The notes: a model not told the origin generated them from the letters alone. A DNA stretch of 64,000 nucleotides from Cyclina sinensis (GCA_012932295.1 JAAONU010000014.1:34379977-34443976), one strand, 5' to 3'; numbered from the stretch's first letter, positions 23,678 to 39,000 are shown. Numbers and translations are program-made.

Positions 23678-26329
23678 GTATTATATGTGTTCAGAAGAGT
23701 TAATTTTAGAATAACCTAAAGCAATTTCCTGTATGTGTCTACCTAAAGCTGCTCAAAATGTAAAACATAACCATTTTGTGGGACATAAAACAGTAATACA
23801 AAGGTATACAATTGCTCTAATTATTTGTTTGCAGTAAGACGGCGAAACACCGCTTCCACTAATGGCGAAGATAAAATGGGGTTTTCTGCCGAGTGCATCA
23901 ATCTGAATTCTTTTGAACATTAAACATATACATGTATAGGTTTTTACACGAGTTTTTGTTTCATACATGTGTGTGCTAGCTCACCTTAGCTTATTCTCGT
24001 TGTGATATTATTTACTTTTTAACTCCGTTGATCGTCGGTAATAATGGTTTCAGATCTAAGTTGATTTTGAAGCACTAAACATATCATATTCCATTGTACT
24101 AGATTTTTAGCTAGTGATGGTTAGGTATTAGTTACAGTTTCTTGTTCCATATCCTCATGAGTACTTCTTTTCAACATTGAAATATTCGTCCCAAAAATGA
24201 AAAGGTAAATTTCAAATATGTTTAACAGAAATGTTCCTATGTGCCCTTTTATGGAAAGATTCGTCTAACTACAATTTATATTTTAATAATATTATGTCTT
24301 AGTTAAGTTATATAGCATCATTTCTATCTTTTTCGTATGTTTAGATGTTTAGTGAAATATGAAATTGTATTATTAGTCTTTTTTCAGCTCTGCTGACAAG
24401 AGTTAAAAAAGTATTGTTTTTAAATAAGATTATTACCATGATGTGTATTTGCTTTTTGTATGTCCCCTTTTAAGGACTATATAAATCATTCCGCCCGTCC
24501 GTCTCTCGATCCTTATGTCTTGTAAACTTCGTATCCGGTCTTTAAATCTGTCATCATTAAAGGATTTTGATATTGCTTGTCACAAATGCTCGTCACATTA
24601 CGACGACATATTGAGAGAAAAAAAGCGAATTTTTTAAGTCAAAGTCAAAAACTTTTCCAAATATTACAGCTTGTTTGTTCCTTTTCTTTCTGAAACTCTG
24701 AAAAGCATGACAGAATATAGAATGTCCGTTATAATGCGTTTCCGTTCTGCAAAACTGCCATTATAATGGGATTTAGATATCATTTGCAAGAAATGTTTAT
24801 CAAAGTGAAACGACGTTTTGCAAACCAGACACGTGTTTTTAAGATCAATTTAGAAATCATTATCCAAATAATATAGATTATTGCAAGCTTGTATGTTCTT
24901 TGATGCTCTGTGATACATATAGATTTTGAAATTTGGCAAAAAAGTTACTGATATATAAGCAATGGGTCGCTGATCTCTTGTCCGTTGGTCTTGTCCTGCG
25001 AATAAAAAAGAATACTTCTAACCAATATGATCCTGTCCGCTTTTTAACTCAAAAGTACAATACAGGATTTGACTTGGTACAACTGTTCACTAGATTAATA
25101 CTCTGTGTCATACGGCGTCCACCCGTCTCTTATTCAGTCGTCTGTACTGCCAAATGATATCAGATACTACACTGGTACATTGCATGATTTTGAATTTTCA
25201 TCACCTTTAGGCAGTATATCGCAAACTGTGCGTTCGAACGCCTTTCTTTTCTGCTTGTGTTTGTCTGTACCCAGGTTTGTTTAATGTTATTTAAATAGCA
25301 CTGCTTTAAGTTAAACACGTTTTTTAGACAATTTCCTTTGCCTCCGGGGATATTTGACTTTCCAGTGATAGTTCATATCTTTGATAATTTACACAAAGTC
25401 TGTGAGCCTAGCACTTGTGATACTTTTTTCGATATTTATTACATCATTTTTTATTGTTCCCTATTCTTATATCATTGCCTTTTTATTCCATTAGATGTTA
25501 GAAAGTATCTTATTGCTTTGAGAAAAATAAACATTAACAATGTTAACTTACCGTTTGATTTCTGTTTAAAATTTTATCTCTCGCCGTAGGCGGAGGTATA
25601 TAGTTTTCATGTTATCTATCCGTCCGTCTTTCTGTGCCACCTAAATGGACTACGAAGGCCATTGTTTTTTGTCGGCGTGGCTGTATTAAAATCGACTTTG
25701 ACCTACATTTGCAAGAAAAGAAATTGTTGGATTGAAGAAGCCAGTTTGGCATTGTTAAAAGTATTAATGCTATGAAACTTTAGGGCAGAATTCGTAATTG
25801 TTAATTTATTGTCTCTGAAAATAATGTAATAATAATAACATTGGTAGAGTCGTTAACTAAATATCAAAAGGTTGTAACTGTACAAGAATTTAGTTCATGG
25901 AATAAATATATTTTATCCTGTCAATTTTTTCATATCCGACCCGATAAAGGGGGGTCGTATAAATTTTGCTTTATACGGCACATGCTACGTCATCACTGGT
26001 GACGTCATGGACTACTTTTGTGTTTATAATCAGAATGAAGTGATTAAATGGTTGTTATTACAAACAGACTACTTGAGTAAAAATTAAATATTTCAATATC
26101 TAGATCTTATAATATAGCATGATCATTTAAGGAAAAAATATCGAAATTTTGGAACTATTTTTTGTGTAGATGTTCACCTGGCGGATAACCTTGACATTTG
26201 AAACACTTTAAAGATAGGTTTTCATTATCCTAGTAATTTATTGACCCGGCTCACCCGATAGATTCCTACGCCTTGCCAGATAAACTTTCTCATATTAAGA
26301 CACTTACCTATTATTCTCTATATAAATAT
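23678..26329. other. Flank of the orphan exons with degenerate CCGT-rich repeats
   Basis: No gene was recognised. Degenerate copies of a mollusc-style repeat occur at about 24470-24640, 24650-24800, 24900-25150 and 25580-25650, each with ccgtccgtc-like or catttgcaagaaa-like blocks. Confidence 0.4.
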
Positions 26330-26570
26330 GACTGAAATTTAATTTATTTCACTGAAAAAAATATTGACACTTTGGCATTAAACTCAACATTTTTTGTTAA
26401 AGGCCAAAACTGTTATGGTCATAGGACATTCGATAACTAAACGCGTTAAATGTTACCTAATATTCGAACACTACATTCTTATGGGACATTATTTTGTACT
26501 GTATCTACGCCGATCATCTTTTAAAAACGTATTTCTTTTTAATTTTGTTGTACAGAGGCCGCATCCCTTA
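26330..26570 (+). repeat. Block paralogous to 61980-62240
   Basis: Both copies share aaatatgact, atttaatttatttcattga-like, then tattgacact, aacattttttgtt, then ttttgtactgtat and tacgcc, in the same order and orientation. The pair is out of order compared with the other duplicated blocks, so it is either a dispersed repeat or a sign of rearrangement. Confidence 0.55.
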
Positions 26571-29519
26571 ATTCTAATGAAACAGGATGAAGATTGTTGT
26601 TCACTTTAAGTTCTGTTTACTGTTATACGAACGGTACCTAAACCATAACTAGTTGCTCGTCCGTCTGTCCGTCCGTCCGTCCGGTCTCATATATAAGTCA
26701 CTAAACGAGGGAATTCATTGAGACTCAACACAAGTATGTATCACCAGTAGGAGACGGTGCCGGCACAACGTTTATGCCGATCAGATTAGTAAAAGTTTTA
26801 GCTCTTTGATTATTTTTCTATACAATATATAAGGCATAAACTCTTATAAAAGGAAAGCGTAAACATGTCATCCAGACAGAAAAGTATCATCATCCGGGAC
26901 GTTGCAAGCACAATGTGTGTTCTGGTCAAACCAGTTACTCCAGAATTATGGCTCTTTTATTAATTTTTAATACAATATAATTATGGCAAATACACTTACA
27001 TAGCGAAAACTAACCATGTCAGTCAATAAAAATATGTTTCATCAGGATAGAATGCGTGTTCTGATCAGATCGCTAACAATAAAAAACATATTTTTGCTTT
27101 TCATAAAGCTTTTTCATTTCCTAGGAATATTCCTTGTATGAACTTCTATCAAAATAATCCAAACATTTCCATTCTCTCCAGAACTACGGTTTCTGTGGTA
27201 ACTAAACTGTAAAAATTATGAAATCTTTAAGAAAAAATTCTTCTTAATATCAAAAACCATAAAACCTGCTGCAATGACATTTGGTATTTGGTATCTTCTT
27301 GTGGTTTTGTACAGAGGATATTGAAAATTATGAAATTTTCTCATAAAACAAGGCCGAGGACTTATATGATTTATTCTTCATGTGACTTAGTCTTTGGTCT
27401 TTCAGAAAGATTATTTAATTATGTCCCTGAGATCTGAATTGACCATGCTCTGAGATTCAATTTTTTATACAGTCAGTTATGTAAGAAAAACAGTAAAAAA
27501 TATTCTGTCCAGAAGGGTTAGATAATGCTAAAATACTAAGCATGTGACATGTTATAGTGGCAATCTGCTATAGTGGATGGATTAAGATTATCTTATATAA
27601 AATATTTCATGACCCAGCTTACATTCTCATAATCAATACTCGTCTTTACAGCTTGGAGTGTTTCCAAAACAATTCTTTTATATTTAAGAGTTTATTTATA
27701 AACTCACACGTCCTAAAAGTAATGAACATTAAAAGTAATGGTCTTCGTCTGTCCATCCATCTATGATACTTTTGTCCGGAGCATAATTCCAACGCTATTG
27801 AAGACACTTTGCTTAAGATTACGGACATTGAGACAAAGTGTAGTGTACAAGGGATATAACTTACCTTTCCCAATTTGTAAACTAAAGTTTGTTTGTCTGG
27901 AGCGCAACTTGAAGTGGATAAGATAATTAATTCATATTGCATACAATAGTAGTATCTCAAGGGGGAGTGCAGTGCCGTAGACCATTCTGCATTCATTTTT
28001 AAATGATTTCCCTTTAAAATAACTGCAGTAATAGGGGTTTTGCTGGTATTTTACTCTACGACAGAGTACTAGTAGATTGGGTCGATGTGCTATTTGTAGG
28101 AAGTTTGGAACCATAACTTGTAATGGTTCATATTTTTTTTCTTCACTTTGTTTTTAAATTCCTTTTCCTGAAAATAACAGCATATTTATGAAAAGGATTT
28201 TGTAAATATTTCGCACATTGATAGAGAACATCTTGAGGTATTGCATTGTGCAAGTATTGTAACTCTTCCTTGCTCATTTAAATTATCTCCATTTACAAGG
28301 TTCTAGAATACTTGTCCATATCCTAAGTCAATACTATTAAAGAGGTTAAGTCTATTTTTACACAAAGATGGATAATTTTGACCATAAGTGCTCCGTGTGG
28401 GAACAATGGCAATAAATAGCAAATGAAATAAGACAGTTGAGTTTGTGTTATTGAGTTAACCAAACGTTAAAAGATAATTCCAAGTTGTGTTAGATGCATA
28501 CTGGATAATCTCTTAAGGTGACAGTATCCTTTGGAAAGATTGAATCTGTTTTGTGACCTCTCTTGATGGACATTAATGTTCATTCTTTAAAAGAAAATAC
28601 TAGCAAAATTAAACTCTGCGATACAAGTATTGAGGTTGAGACTACTATTAAGGGTAAAAAGAAACAGTATTGAAAACTCTAGATGAATAAAAACTGAAGA
28701 AAACAAAAGATCTTTTGGTGCCTTTAAGAAACAGTAATTTAAATACAGATGTCTCTTTTCAAAAAAAAAAGATACGCAACAACATAATGCGATGCTCTAG
28801 CAATAGTTGTTTTCATCTAATTAACGTGCGCAAACAAAATACAAGACACCGTGACTACTCCCATGCCATGAAATACAGGTAGCTAAAATTTATGTTGAGA
28901 AAAGCACTTCATTTCTTCAATATTTTTTCCATAAACATTTGATAAGAAACGTTTGTGAATAGATTTTTTTTTCATAATTATGTTATGTTTATTTATGTTT
29001 TTTCCCGTTTTATTACAAATACATATTTAGCCTCATATTCAGTTTTTACTATCAGACTGGAAAAAAAGCAAAAAGAGATGGAACCAAAGGTATTTTCATT
29101 TTTATAAACCATTGATTAAGTGAAGCCAGCTTTCAATTAAACTTGGCATATTGCCAAATGATGAACACATCGACGAGAGGCTGAATGCTTGTTATCTCGT
29201 TTTCCCAGACGCCAATTATAACAAAGGTAAACTTCATAATTTAACACAATAAAAACACATTTATATGCAGCATCAACTGCTTTTGGTGTGTTCACGAAAA
29301 AAAAACATTAATGACCCCAAAAGCTAAATAAGTCACTCGACATTTTAGGCAATGTTCCATGGCTCTTCTTTAGCGCAGTATTCGCGGGCCACACTGTGAA
29401 TTCCAAAGACAGAACACAACTCTTCGTCAGTTTTAAGACAAACATTGATTCAAAATAAATCTGTGTCTACCCTTTTGGCAGTTTTCATGTTTTTATGTAC
29501 CATTTACAAGCTGCACCCT
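26571..29519. other. AT-rich intergenic DNA
   Basis: No gene was seen. A short ccgtccgtccgtccgg run occurs at about 26660-26685. Open frames such as 27646-27996 (minus) lack recognisable domains. Confidence 0.4.
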
Positions 29520-30350
29520 GCTTTCTTTTAGAATCTTAGCTGACGCAAAGGTAAGATAACCAGCGCAAAAACGAAAGAAGAATCTCGTGTTTTCAGAAAA
29601 TCCATCTATTATCTTTTAGTAGATTTGTACTTGATACCGATAAATATGTCAAAGAGTTAGATTCCGAAACAAAAATGATTGGATATGATCCAAATAACTA
29701 GATAGTTGTTATTCATGCAAAATTAGTTACCTGTGGAAATTTCTGCAATCGAAACAGTAAAGAAAATACCACAGTGCTTTTACTTTATTTATCAAGGTAC
29801 AGCGTGTAGAGTGGTTACGTATGCTAAAAGAAAGAGAGAGAAAAGAAAAATACCGGATATGATTTTTATTGTAGTGTTATTCTTGTTTAGACAGATACGT
29901 TCAATGTCGTTTAAATATATGTTTTGTTTGCAGTGAGACGGTGACCTTTTAAACTTAGCGACCAATACGTCTTCGTAGTTTGTTCTTCAAATAGTCGACG
30001 CTCTGGAATATTGCTAGATATATGAAATTACGTCAATGTTTCGGAAGATAGTGCCAAAAACATTTCGTTATAAAATACACGTTCGGGCTTAGACAAGAGG
30101 TATTTACATGTGTTTAATTATTTTTATATTTTAAACAATTCATTAATGAAGTATATTTTCATTTTAAAGAGTACAATTAAGTATCTTAATTCTCTTCAAC
30201 GCGCTTGAATTGCTTCTTCGTCTATATTAGGGTAGCCGTCAAAACAAAGTCGCTTTGTAAGTGTATCGATTATGTTGTGGTCTTGTTTTAGATGTCGGGT
30301 CTCAATCAATAAATCCAGGCACTAGATAAAATAAAAATGCTTAAAGTAAA
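29520..30350 (+). repeat. Segmental duplication block, partner of 56340-57022
   Basis: Collinear matches include acgaaagaagaat with acgaaagtagaat, aaaaatgattgga in both, ctgtggaaa...tctgcaatc, then tattgctagata, gtgccaaaaacat, cttcgt...aagggta and tgctaaaagtaaac-like ends. The order is the same in both copies. Identity looks like 70-80% by eye. No coding frame is conserved across it. Confidence 0.7.
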
Positions 30351-32989
30351 CATTTTTCTTAGCAAACAAATGATTATCCCGCGAATGCCTAGCGTCGACA
30401 AAATTCAAAATAGGCAAACAGTGCAGGCGCAGATTTGACGCCGCAATACTGTTTGCATTGGGGACTTTATTCCCTAAATGGAATGAAATTGAAAATATAT
30501 ACCAGAAAGTCTTTTAACTGAAAATGGACTCGTCCAACTATAAAGGCTGGCATAATTCATTGGGCATAAATGGGTTAAAAGTTAAAACTGTTTCAATAAA
30601 CCGTAAAGGAAACAGAATATTACAAAAATTGTGGAATAAGAGAATACATGTTAAATTTATCAAGTATTATAGAAGTATTAAATGAAAATGTAGGGTTTAA
30701 TATTTTCTTTGATTACAAAAATGATGAAAAACCATTTATCGAAATATTTCAAAGAATTGTTTTTCTACAGCCGTATAAAATATATTAGTCCCATTTTTAA
30801 CCACCAGAGACTTTTTTCTTGATGGCTTTTCTTTATAACTGTTATTCAATATCTCGAATCATCTTTCCACCTTTTTTTATTTGTACAGATGTATTTATTC
30901 ATAGATGTTTGAAAAAATGTGCATAAAAATATTTATCTTGCAAAATTGTCTCCTTTCAAAACAACATATAAATCGATGGGGGTAAACTTCTAGCATATTA
31001 CACACGCTCTTCGAAAATCAGAAAATCAGAAAGTGAAGAATGTAACAATTAGCTGTTATACGACCTATAGAAAGTTTATAGAAACGAGCAAATAGGAGGT
31101 CGAAAAGATTTTCTAAGTCCGGATCTTATGATCTAAGCGTCACTTTTATTCCATTACATTCTTACGCATAACTTTATACATTATGTGTTCAAATATTGTC
31201 AAAATAATAAATTGAATCATAAGGGCAGCATTCAAACATCAATGTTTAAATCGAATTTCATTTTTCCAGAATAATATCGTTCAATACAGTCCTAGATCTT
31301 TCACACACCAACCATTTCACTAACTGAATGTTACATCAACTTAATGTTCATGAAGCAAAATGTCCGAGTTCTTCTAAGATAACTATGGCGAGAGAGTGGA
31401 GAAGAGACTTACTGAGAGAGAAAATTCGATTGTCGTGCACATATTATCTATTATCGTTTCGCACTACGTGACTAAACATAAGTACTAGTAGTGACGGTGT
31501 GTTAAAAGTAGCATGAAAAGAGTTAGTATTATAAACAGAAAATTGTTAAAACTACATTTCCTAATCTGAATAGAAATACTTGATCTAAAACAGTGTACAA
31601 AACCTAAAATGTCGTTTTGAAAAAATGAAAGAAGAGCTATTAAAACATTCTGAATCTTGCAAAGAAAACTCTGCTATAGTATCTAGAAATTATTATTCAT
31701 GTTCCACTACATATTGCATAATTCCTCAGTTAACAGACATTGAGCTCAAATTATGTCGAAACAATTTACATTCCTCTATCTTTTTGAAGGGTATATGCAT
31801 GTATTATAATAAAACAATAATAATGCTAGATATCCACAGGAGAATACTGTAAACCACGAAATGTATTCGAGTGTTTTAAGTTAATGACCTTAGCCTATGA
31901 CCTTAAAGAAAACAGCCACGAAGAACAATTTTTCTTAAAAACGCGATTTTTTAAACAGAAAATGGCTAATACAAGCGGAGAAACATATTTTTTTTATTCA
32001 TTAGACAAATAAGATTTGGAGTAATATAGTTTATATTGACGAACTTGCAATAGGTTACGTTTATGTAAAGACCTTATAGAATAAAACAGGCTTCTGACTG
32101 GACGAGTAATAAAAATGACTGGGCTAGTAATAAATGACTTAACGCAATGTAAAACTTATTTCTCCATAAATATATTTAAGAAACAATATTTGGAATCTCT
32201 GATTTTCTAAGGATTCGATTTCCATGTGATTTAGTTCTTTTGAATATTCAGGGAAACCTTGTCCAGTAATAGAAATATTTCATATTTTTATTGACGTCTT
32301 AATACGTATAATATGCAACAAGTGAAATCAATCATTATTGTGCTATCTATAATATTCTACTGTTATCTGAAAACCTGCAATGTAAATCCGTCTAGACGTA
32401 ATCAATCGAACATACAAGAAATCTCTCTATTTTAAGTTTGCATGAATGATCTAGATTAGAGTGTGAAAAAGTCTTCTGTTAAAATACTGCAATTATAGTT
32501 AGATACTTTTCTGAACGAAAGAGAAAACTTTCTTCGTACATACACACAACTTGTTCTGATTTACAATCGTAATACATGACCCAAACTTATGACGATCTTT
32601 TTTTTTTGCATGTATAATCAAGTACTGTAGTTACAAGACAACAACTGAAATTAATTTCTGAACATTTCCTTAATCTCTCTCCTAAACTCGGGAGAAATTA
32701 AAACAAAAGTTAACAAGATAAGCGGATTGTTCTGCTGATGTATTTCTTGTAACACGAACGTTTAAACGTATGTTAACGTTTTAATGCTACATCTTGCATA
32801 GGAAATTAATATTTAAAATGTTCATCTGAGGTGAACTGATGGCACGTACGGGATACAATAATTACACCTTAGTTTTCGCGCTCACTGCCTGTTTTCCATT
32901 CAACAGTATGCTACTATTATACACTTTACTACTCTCCTGCGCATCGGTCGAATGTTTCACTGTGAAGCACATAGCTGCTGAGGGAGCGT
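30351..32989. other. AT-rich intergenic DNA, no gene seen
   Basis: No feature was supported. The corresponding part of the right-hand copy is occupied by satellite-like arrays and unrelated AT-rich DNA. Confidence 0.4.
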
Positions 32990-33076
32990 AACACTATACC
33001 TGTTTCGATAACCGTCGCAATAGTCAGAAAGTAGAACACTGGTTTTCCAATAATTGATCCGTTCCGGAGATGTGCA
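32990..33076 (+). promoter_or_regulatory. Conserved block upstream of predicted SAMHD1-like first exon
   Basis: The sequence has a clear counterpart at 62565-62656. Shared pieces are cgataa/agataa, cgtcgcaat, agaaagtagaaca and ttttccaataat/tttccaataatcgat, leading into an ATG and a splice donor in both copies. Its retention in two diverged copies suggests the promoter or 5' UTR of the gene. No clear TATA box was picked out. Confidence 0.4.
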
Positions 33077-33083
33077 ATGCAAG
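33077..33083 (+). CDS. SAMHD1-like: Predicted first coding exon of the SAMHD1-like gene (ATG CAA G)
   Basis: An ATG is followed 4 bases later by a donor, gtaata, leaving phase 1. The exon at 39920 needs exactly phase 1, and the join gives [15 protein letters not shown] with a total length divisible by three. The equivalent site at 62657-62663 (ATG CAG A, donor gtatta) keeps both the start and the phase. The implied first intron is 6.8 kb. Another, unseen 5' exon remains possible. Confidence 0.4.
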
Positions 33084-36000
33084 GTAATACGTCCATTCAG
33101 TCAGAATCTATAGCGAAAACGTTCCGAAGCGATTCTAGGAACGCGGAATACGGATTGTTGTTAGTCATTCAAAATCCACTGCTTCGACTGTAGGAGGTGT
33201 GAATCACATGACAAGGAAATAGAAATAAAATGTGTTGATGAAAACAATTCTTCAGAATGACAGTCCAGTAAACGCAGCGGCGATGTATCGTTGATAGGGT
33301 GATCTGTAATTTTGGACTTACGAAATATAGCTAAGCGTGGATGTAGATCAATAATTCCGAAGGTCATTAAACATTGGGTTGGCTTGGAATACAGGTAAGT
33401 TTTAGTGTTCAGAATGACTTTGTGTTTCATCAGAGAAGAAATCATCAATAAATGTTGGGTTAGCTTGTCTTACCAAAGCTATTTATTATGAGCTTTGCGG
33501 TCGTTCAATCGTGGTGCGTCGTGTGACGAGAGAAAGAAATCAAAGCGACTCTCAAAATGTGAAAATCAGATTTACGAGGGTTGTCCCCGAAGTTTTATTT
33601 TTTTTATAAATAAAAAGTCGGTGACGTATAATAAGATTTATCTTTGAGGTGTTGTACAAGTCTTATCAAAATACAAAGAACTAGTTAAAAGTTAAAAAAA
33701 GGCAAAATAACATCGCTTAGTACCACTTAGCGCGGCATAACACCACATAACGTTACTTAAACGTCGCATTGAAATGTCACCCTATTTTTATCAATGTATT
33801 CACTGCCAGTGCAAATGCATTTCCTATGACGGGCAATTCATTTGTTGCATAGAGGTTTTTGATGCCGCATATTCTGATGAAATAGTGCGAACGGTGGATC
33901 GCTGGTCCTTAGGTAGCTTGTCTCTAACACCATACTAGAGTGACATTTTCATATTCGCAATTCGACAGCAATGTGTCTCGTCTTCGATAGATTTGCGACA
34001 GTCTTTAAAATTATATGTCAACTAAATACTATCGACCCACAACATTTCTTAACAATTCCGGCATCTTAAGTTTGTGTCAAAGGTTTCTCTGAAGCTTCAC
34101 AGAACTGGATTGTGGCACGTAGCTTGACGTCGTTGTTTATAACTTACGTTCTGATAACACAGTTGCAAAGCTTTTCCTTTGATGTTCGATGGAAGTGATG
34201 TCATGATGTCGGATTTTAGTCAGACGTTATTTGATGCCGAATTCGTTAGTTTTAGCTATTTAGTTAAGCGTTTTATACAAACACATTCTATATAAACGAC
34301 TCGTGCGCCGCATGTTGCTACTGGTTGCCACAGAAAAAAAATGATATGTGCACTGTTGGGCGACACATGGTCTTATATTTCAAAGGCAAAAGGAAAACTG
34401 GATTTTTCCAATATGTCTGGCAGAATTGTCTAACTGACCTCAACAAATATTCCTTAAACAAAGCGTTACTAGCTCGACCCAATGCCCTCCAAATTCTATT
34501 TTTTTCTCATAAACTTGCATCCGTAAGTCTGTCGTTAAACACTTGTATTAGAGCCATGCACTTGTGTATGAATTTATTTCATTTCTATTTTTCATGTAAA
34601 TTCTACAAAAGATTTCTGACCTACAGCTAATTACTGCTTGCTGTCTACTAAGTCTATTCGCTATCATGCCACTCTCCCTACTTTTCCCCCAAGGACACAT
34701 GACATTTGGTTGTTATAAAGGGTTAAAAAGGCTTCTAGAATATATAGAAAAAAAATCACATCATAATAATTTAGACATTGTGCTTATTGAATTAGTTATA
34801 ATTTGATAAGATTGTTTGATTCATTAGGATAAATTGTCGGTGTCTGATGGCATTCATACAAAACTTAAGCTCTTATAAAAGTTTCACGACAAACGACCAG
34901 ATCAGTAAGAGGCTGATCACTGGTTCAGTGGTAACGGGCTCGATTTGTAGCCCAAGGGTCGCGACTTTTGACTTCCAGTTCTTTCTTTTTTATAAAACAT
35001 TTTTCTTTCGGACCAGACGTGAAAGCGAGGTCCCATGTATCAGTGCCATAAACTGAGAATGGAAAAGAACAAATCATGTCTCTTAAATGTGCTATCCGTA
35101 ACTTGCACTTTTCCTCCCTCAAATAACTAAACTTTGCAAGGAGCATCGGTTATATGGACAGCCAGCTGAAAAGGTCGCATAAGACAGTAGACTGGACGGC
35201 TAATCCAGGGGTCGCAAATTCGATCCATCGCTCCTCCACCAACATAGCTTATTGTCTTTCGGATTAGACATAAAATCGTAGTCTAATATATCAGTGCTAT
35301 AAACTTAACGTGAGAAAAAGATCAAGGCGTATCTTTGAAATGGAATTCTATCTGTTCCTTGGAATATCTATACAACGTTATATAACTCAGTTGTTCATGC
35401 GCGTCGGTCATGCTGGAAGCGGTTTGGACGATTAATAAACTCAGATATATAGACAAATAGCTGATAGATAATCAGCGTTTATTCAGATGTCCAAAAATAC
35501 TTTTACAATTATGTACAACGGTGCTTTTGATAGCATTGTTATCAATTACAATGCATTTTTGGGGAATGAAGTTATTATACGGTTAGGCAGATCGTTCAAG
35601 AAATTGTCGAATAACGTTTTGTAAAAAAAGAGGTACAGCTTTACTCGAGAGATACCGTTTTTGGCAAACCGAAGAAATTAAAAGAATGCAGAGCCGGCCC
35701 GGCTACCTCAATTGGTAGAGCATCGGACTGTCAATATTTACGATCCCGGTTCAGTCCCCATCAGGGACGGCAAAATTTCTCTGTGATAATTGATCTCGGG
35801 TCATTTGTCCCTCACCTCCGAAGCAAGTGAGGAAGTAATCAGTCACTTGCGGAGGAATTGTTTTCAGTTATGGCATCTATAACCAGTATAACTTCTGTAA
35901 CAGTATAAAGACAGTCGTGATTGATATTCGAATCTTAAAAAGCTCTGTCTTACAGTGAAATAATTTATTTATCTTACAGAGATATAACCTCTGTAACCAT

Positions 36001-39000
36001 ACTGGTTGGGTTAAAAAAATTAAAAGCATTCGTTTTATTGGGCCAATTTTGTGCCCTATCTCACAGCATGACTATTCATCTTTATTAAAAGCTAAATATC
36101 ACTTTTTTACCTCTGACATAAATTTTTGAGCAGCGAGCTCTTATTACAATATCTTATCTCCCTAAGGCATATAATTGTTTCCTCATTGCCGAAGTACTGT
36201 CCATTTGTTGCAAAACTATCTTAAAGACCTAAAGTACTTCCAAGCACGAGCAAACTAGAACCCGTACAAGTCGAATTTCACGGTGTTTACCTTCTACATC
36301 TCGCAATATTTTTGACCTTTAAGCCACAGTTCTAAAGTACTTTCATGCGACAGTCAACCTTGCCTATGTATATAAAACTTCATAAAGCATGACAAAGATA
36401 AGGCCTGGAAAAAAACCTGACGGACAGACGGATGCACACACGTACGTACGCATACGTGCACTGACATACAAACACCTAACAGCCATTTTGCGACTGTGCA
36501 AGTCACACGACTTTCTACCATATATGGTTATTGTTAGGGATTTGAAATAAGAGGCATCTTAGAGGAGATAAGTTGGACTTGTGTCTTCAGAGATATGACG
36601 ATTTAACGAAAGCAGCTGTCATTATTATTAGAGACAGGATTATCTTATTGTGTTTCAGTTGTGTTTCAATAAAGTTTGGTCCTTACAAAGTTACAAAGTA
36701 TGCGATCCTGTTGCAATATGAACATTGATCTGTTCGGTAATATGGAGGAAATGCTAATATCTTGAAACTAAAAAAATAATAAAAAATAAAATAAAAAAAA
36801 AAAAAAAAAAAAAAAAACAATCTAAAAGTGATCGAAAGAAGGCCTATACATTTTTAAAACAGGGGGTTATCACAAGTATTTACATTTACCTTCTAACATT
36901 ATTTTGCTCAATTAAAGTCCTTCAGTTTAATGCGTTCAATTTTATTGTGCAAGAACTAGAATTGATGTTTACTCAGATAACAATTCAGAAACCCTAGCTG
37001 CTTAATTGGAAAATGACACACATCCCCGCGCACATAAAAGACAAATAACATCAAAACATTTGTCACGTACTCTGTAAATTTATCTTAAGCTAAAATTATA
37101 TTTCCCTTGCAGCAGTTGCATCTACATAGAGAAAATACCAGTCGAAAATCGTTTGTAGTACGATTCTACGTACGGCATTGATTTATCGCGTGATTTATCA
37201 CGTACTCGCTCGTGAACAGTACAACCATATGCCACACGGCGAAGTAGATTTTATGCTAATGTTTATATTGTCTTTTTACACCGAATCATCTATGTAAACA
37301 TGTGCGTCATTACGTGTGCTTTCGTCAGGTGCGAACAAAACAATGCCAGTAAAAGGTTGGACAATTTAATTTGTCGTGTTTCTTTTTTGGGGATACAGCA
37401 TAGAATTGAAATTGAAATAAGTTTAGCTACAGAAATATAAATCATCAATTTTCTGCGTTGTAAAAGAAACGGAGTTGACAGTAAAAATGGTGTTTAGTTC
37501 TACTTGTTTATGAAGGTGAACTGAATTTTTTCTTTCCTATGGCTTTGTTTAAAACAACCATAGCGAATCTTAGCGGAATAGTTCGACATCTTATAAATTT
37601 TCATATTTGCCCTAAACCTGAAAGGCAAAGCAAAATCATTTTGAAATCCGTAAAACTGCATAATTATCATGGCAAAAAACATTTTATTTAAATGATAATA
37701 GCTTATTTATTGATTTTACAAACTTAAAAAAAGGAAGAATGCTATGATGCTTTCATTCCGCGTACCAAAATTTAGATGTGTCATCATGAATTTGACTTTA
37801 AAATGTGAACCTAGGAACGGAAAAAATACATTCAAGCCTTTAGTTCATTTTTAGAACCAGTGCGTTTGTCATTTGTCATGTATCTGTGTTTTCAAAGGCC
37901 CTACCAAATGAAGCAAAGCAGTCTCATGCTGGTGTTAACGTTAGCTTCACAATTGTGCAACGAACCACTTTAGCTTTTGTAAGTTTTATATTTTCTCTCT
38001 AACAGGTGCAAAGGAAAATCAGACAGTCAGACTTGGATAATTTGTGATTGAATTTTATATTTTTTAATTAAAAAAATATTTTTTGATGTATTGTTAATTT
38101 ACACAATTTCTGAGCAGTCATTGTATTTTCCGCTTTGAACTTGGTTATCATGCTACTTGGTAATTTTGAATAAAGAATTTAATATATTTTTTTAAATGTA
38201 AGTTACTATCCAACAACTTGCTGCTAAATTGCTGTGATTTGCAAACGTTTCATCGGAGTTAGGGGTTAAATAACAACTCTTGGGTGAATTCATACAAAGA
38301 ACTGACCTCATGAACATAAAACGTTTAAACGCAGAACCATTGCTAGACTTGCAAGTTTTATTAAAATTTAAGGTCAAAACCCTTTATAAGTTTTAGAAAA
38401 TTCGAAGCCATGGTATTGAAACTTAAAGGAAGTTTTAAAGCAGCTCGTTCACAGTTGAACGGTAGAATTTAAAAAAACGTTGTTTTCTACTATCCATCGT
38501 TACTGTTGGCGAGGTCTTTGTTTTCTGACAAAAAAAAAATCAAGTGGCGTAGGTCACATTGCGCGGAAACATGCATTTTTTGTTAACGCCTACTTGGGGA
38601 ATTCCAGTTAAATATAGAATACGGTATCCCCGAAGTAGGTGCTTGCTGTACCACGTGAAACGTTCCGCAACACTGCGTCTTCACCAATCTCAGCACAGGC
38701 ATTCGTTTTACGGATGAATGTTCCGAACCGCTATATAACCAAAATGAAGGATGAAACTTCACAAGAATGAATCTAAGGGTCACTTTACCTTCAAACAGAT
38801 TTTCCGTAATTTAAGCTGACAGATCCAATGTAACTCTTCTTGTCTCTGATAGTTGAAACTTTTTTCTAATTATAGCAATCAAAAACTCCATTTAAAGTAA
38901 AAACATTTTTTCCACCGCACCTCTGATTTCTCTCTAATGAATTTCATCGCTTGTTTACAAAACTCCTCGTGACACCATGACGCAATAAATAGAAATAAGA

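Noticed and set aside
23834..23836. Possible immediate stop exon after the orphan exons (acceptor then TAA)
   Set aside because: A similar ttgtttgcag sequence followed by tgagacgg also occurs at about 29925, so it may be chance or a repeat; not strong enough to call an exon.
35699..35772. tRNA-like sequence that could be called a tRNA gene
   Set aside because: The stems are imperfect and the head is joined to a SINE body; treated as a SINE.
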